In this document: one piece after another, positions 4,593 through 5,084 of the stretch
Numbering within the stretch: the first letter of the stretch is position 1
How the letters are laid out: every line of letters begins with the position of its first letter
Assembly (NCBI GenBank): GCA_003485185.1
Contig: DNAS01000032.1
Coordinates: 1-5,084 of the forward strand
Reading direction: 5' to 3'
From: Phycisphaerales bacterium
Lineage (GTDB): Bacteria > Planctomycetota > Phycisphaerae > SM23-33
DNA length: 5,084 nucleotides
Position numbers and translations under genes: made by a program
The notes under the pieces: model-generated
Seen by the model: the letters and a program-made list of their open reading frames with translations, nothing else
Database searches by the model: none
Told to the model about the DNA's origin: nothing

Positions 4593-5084
4593 ATGCAGGT
4601 TCAAGATGTTGCCGCGGCGCTGGAGCGAATCGCTCCGTCGGCGCTGGCGGCGGAATGGGACAACGTAGGGCTGCTGGCCGGCGACGCCCAGGCAGAGGCC
4701 CGCAAGTGTCTACTCTGCATCGATCTGACCGCGGAAGTTCTTTCCGAGGCCCTTGTCGCCAAGGCGCAAGTCGTCCTGGCGTATCATCCGCCGATCTTCA
4801 AGGCATTGCGGCGCGTGACGGCGGGCGAGGCGCCGGTTGTGTTCGAAGCCGTCCGCCGCGGACTGTCCGTCTGTTCCGTTCACACCGCGCTGGACGCCGT
4901 GCCCGGGGGAACCAACGACGTGCTGGCGGGGATGCTCGGTCTGCGCGACATGCGCCCCCTAGAGCCAGCCGGCGCTGATGACGAGTGCAAGATCGTGACG
5001 TTTGTCCCGCCGCGGGAGTTGTCTCGTGTGGCGGAAGCGGCGTTTTGCGCCGGCGCGGGACGGATCGGGAACTATTTTGATTGC
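4593..5084 (+). CDS. Nif3-like dinuclear metal-centre protein (DUF34), N-terminal part
   Basis: The first 164 residues of a Nif3/DUF34 family protein are present; the gene continues past the right edge. The family forms ring-shaped hexamers with a two-metal site; annotation as GTP cyclohydrolase I type 2 is common, but the true role is unsettled. Seen: EWDNVGLLAGD (21-31), the metal motif YHPPIF (64-69), and HTALDAVPGGTND (97-109), where D101 is the expected metal ligand. The first histidine of the usual HHP is Y64, as in the human NIF3L1-like branch from memory, so it is probably not a defect. From 132, CKIVTFVP and AGAGRIGNYFDC (153-164) resemble the start of the PII/CutA-like middle domain of long (about 370-residue) members. 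AAGGGG six bases upstream supports this ATG. The frame is open back to 4482 but without an ATG or GTG, so no longer start is preferred. Confidence 0.92.
   Translation, partial: MQVQDVAAALERIAPSALAAEWDNVGLLAGDAQAEARKCLLCIDLTAEVLSEALVAKAQVVLAYHPPIFKALRRVTAGEAPVVFEAVRRGLSVCSVHTALDAVPGGTNDVLAGMLGLRDMRPLEPAGADDECKIVTFVPPRELSRVAEAAFCAGAGRIGNYFDC

Noticed and set aside
3831..4604. 257-codon minus-strand frame opposite the CBM48 gene
   Set aside because: It is antisense to the CBM48 protein and the MgtC/SapB C-terminus, both of which have strong motifs and ribosome binding sites.

Overview
This is a GC-rich, densely coded bacterial window of about 5.1 kb. Six genes can be supported. Three lie on the minus strand in the left 3.2 kb and three on the plus strand in the right 1.7 kb, diverging from a 160-base intergenic region (3189-3348). 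The gene set fits a Gram-negative-type envelope: a heptosyltransferase, WaaP/Kdo-kinase-like proteins, an MgtC/SapB membrane protein and a Nif3-type protein. The style of the kinase and Nif3 proteins suggests Planctomycetota to me. That assignment is an inference from remembered sequence flavour, not a search.

Minus strand, in order of transcription: (1) a GT-B (GT4-like) glycosyltransferase at 3188-2142; (2) a 585-residue protein with two consecutive kinase domains of the lipopolysaccharide-kinase (InaA/WaaP/KdkA) type at 2078-321; (3) the first 108 codons of an ADP-heptose:LPS heptosyltransferase-like protein (GT9) from 324 to the window edge. Genes 2 and 3 overlap by the four bases ATGA and are probably translationally coupled. 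A strong candidate promoter (TTGATG, 18 bases, TATAAT) sits between genes 1 and 2, so the kinase-heptosyltransferase pair can be transcribed apart from the glycosyltransferase. Together these genes look like part of a surface-glycan or LPS-core assembly and decoration locus.

Plus strand: (4) an MgtC/SapB-family membrane protein with a C-terminal ACT-like domain at 3349-4065; (5) a 91-residue stand-alone CBM48/AMPK-type glycogen-binding domain protein at 4206-4481, with its own candidate promoter and a possible 12-codon leader ORF; (6) the first 164 codons of a Nif3-like dinuclear-metal protein from 4593 to the edge. These three have no obvious common pathway.

I see no clearly undescribed system, RNA gene, CRISPR array or mobile element. 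The points most worth a second look are the double-kinase fusion with a degenerate second domain, the glycosyltransferase without the usual EX7E glutamates, the paired 19-base repeats that carry two-way -10-like boxes in the divergent intergenic region, and the leader structures upstream of several genes. No gap between genes exceeds 160 bases.
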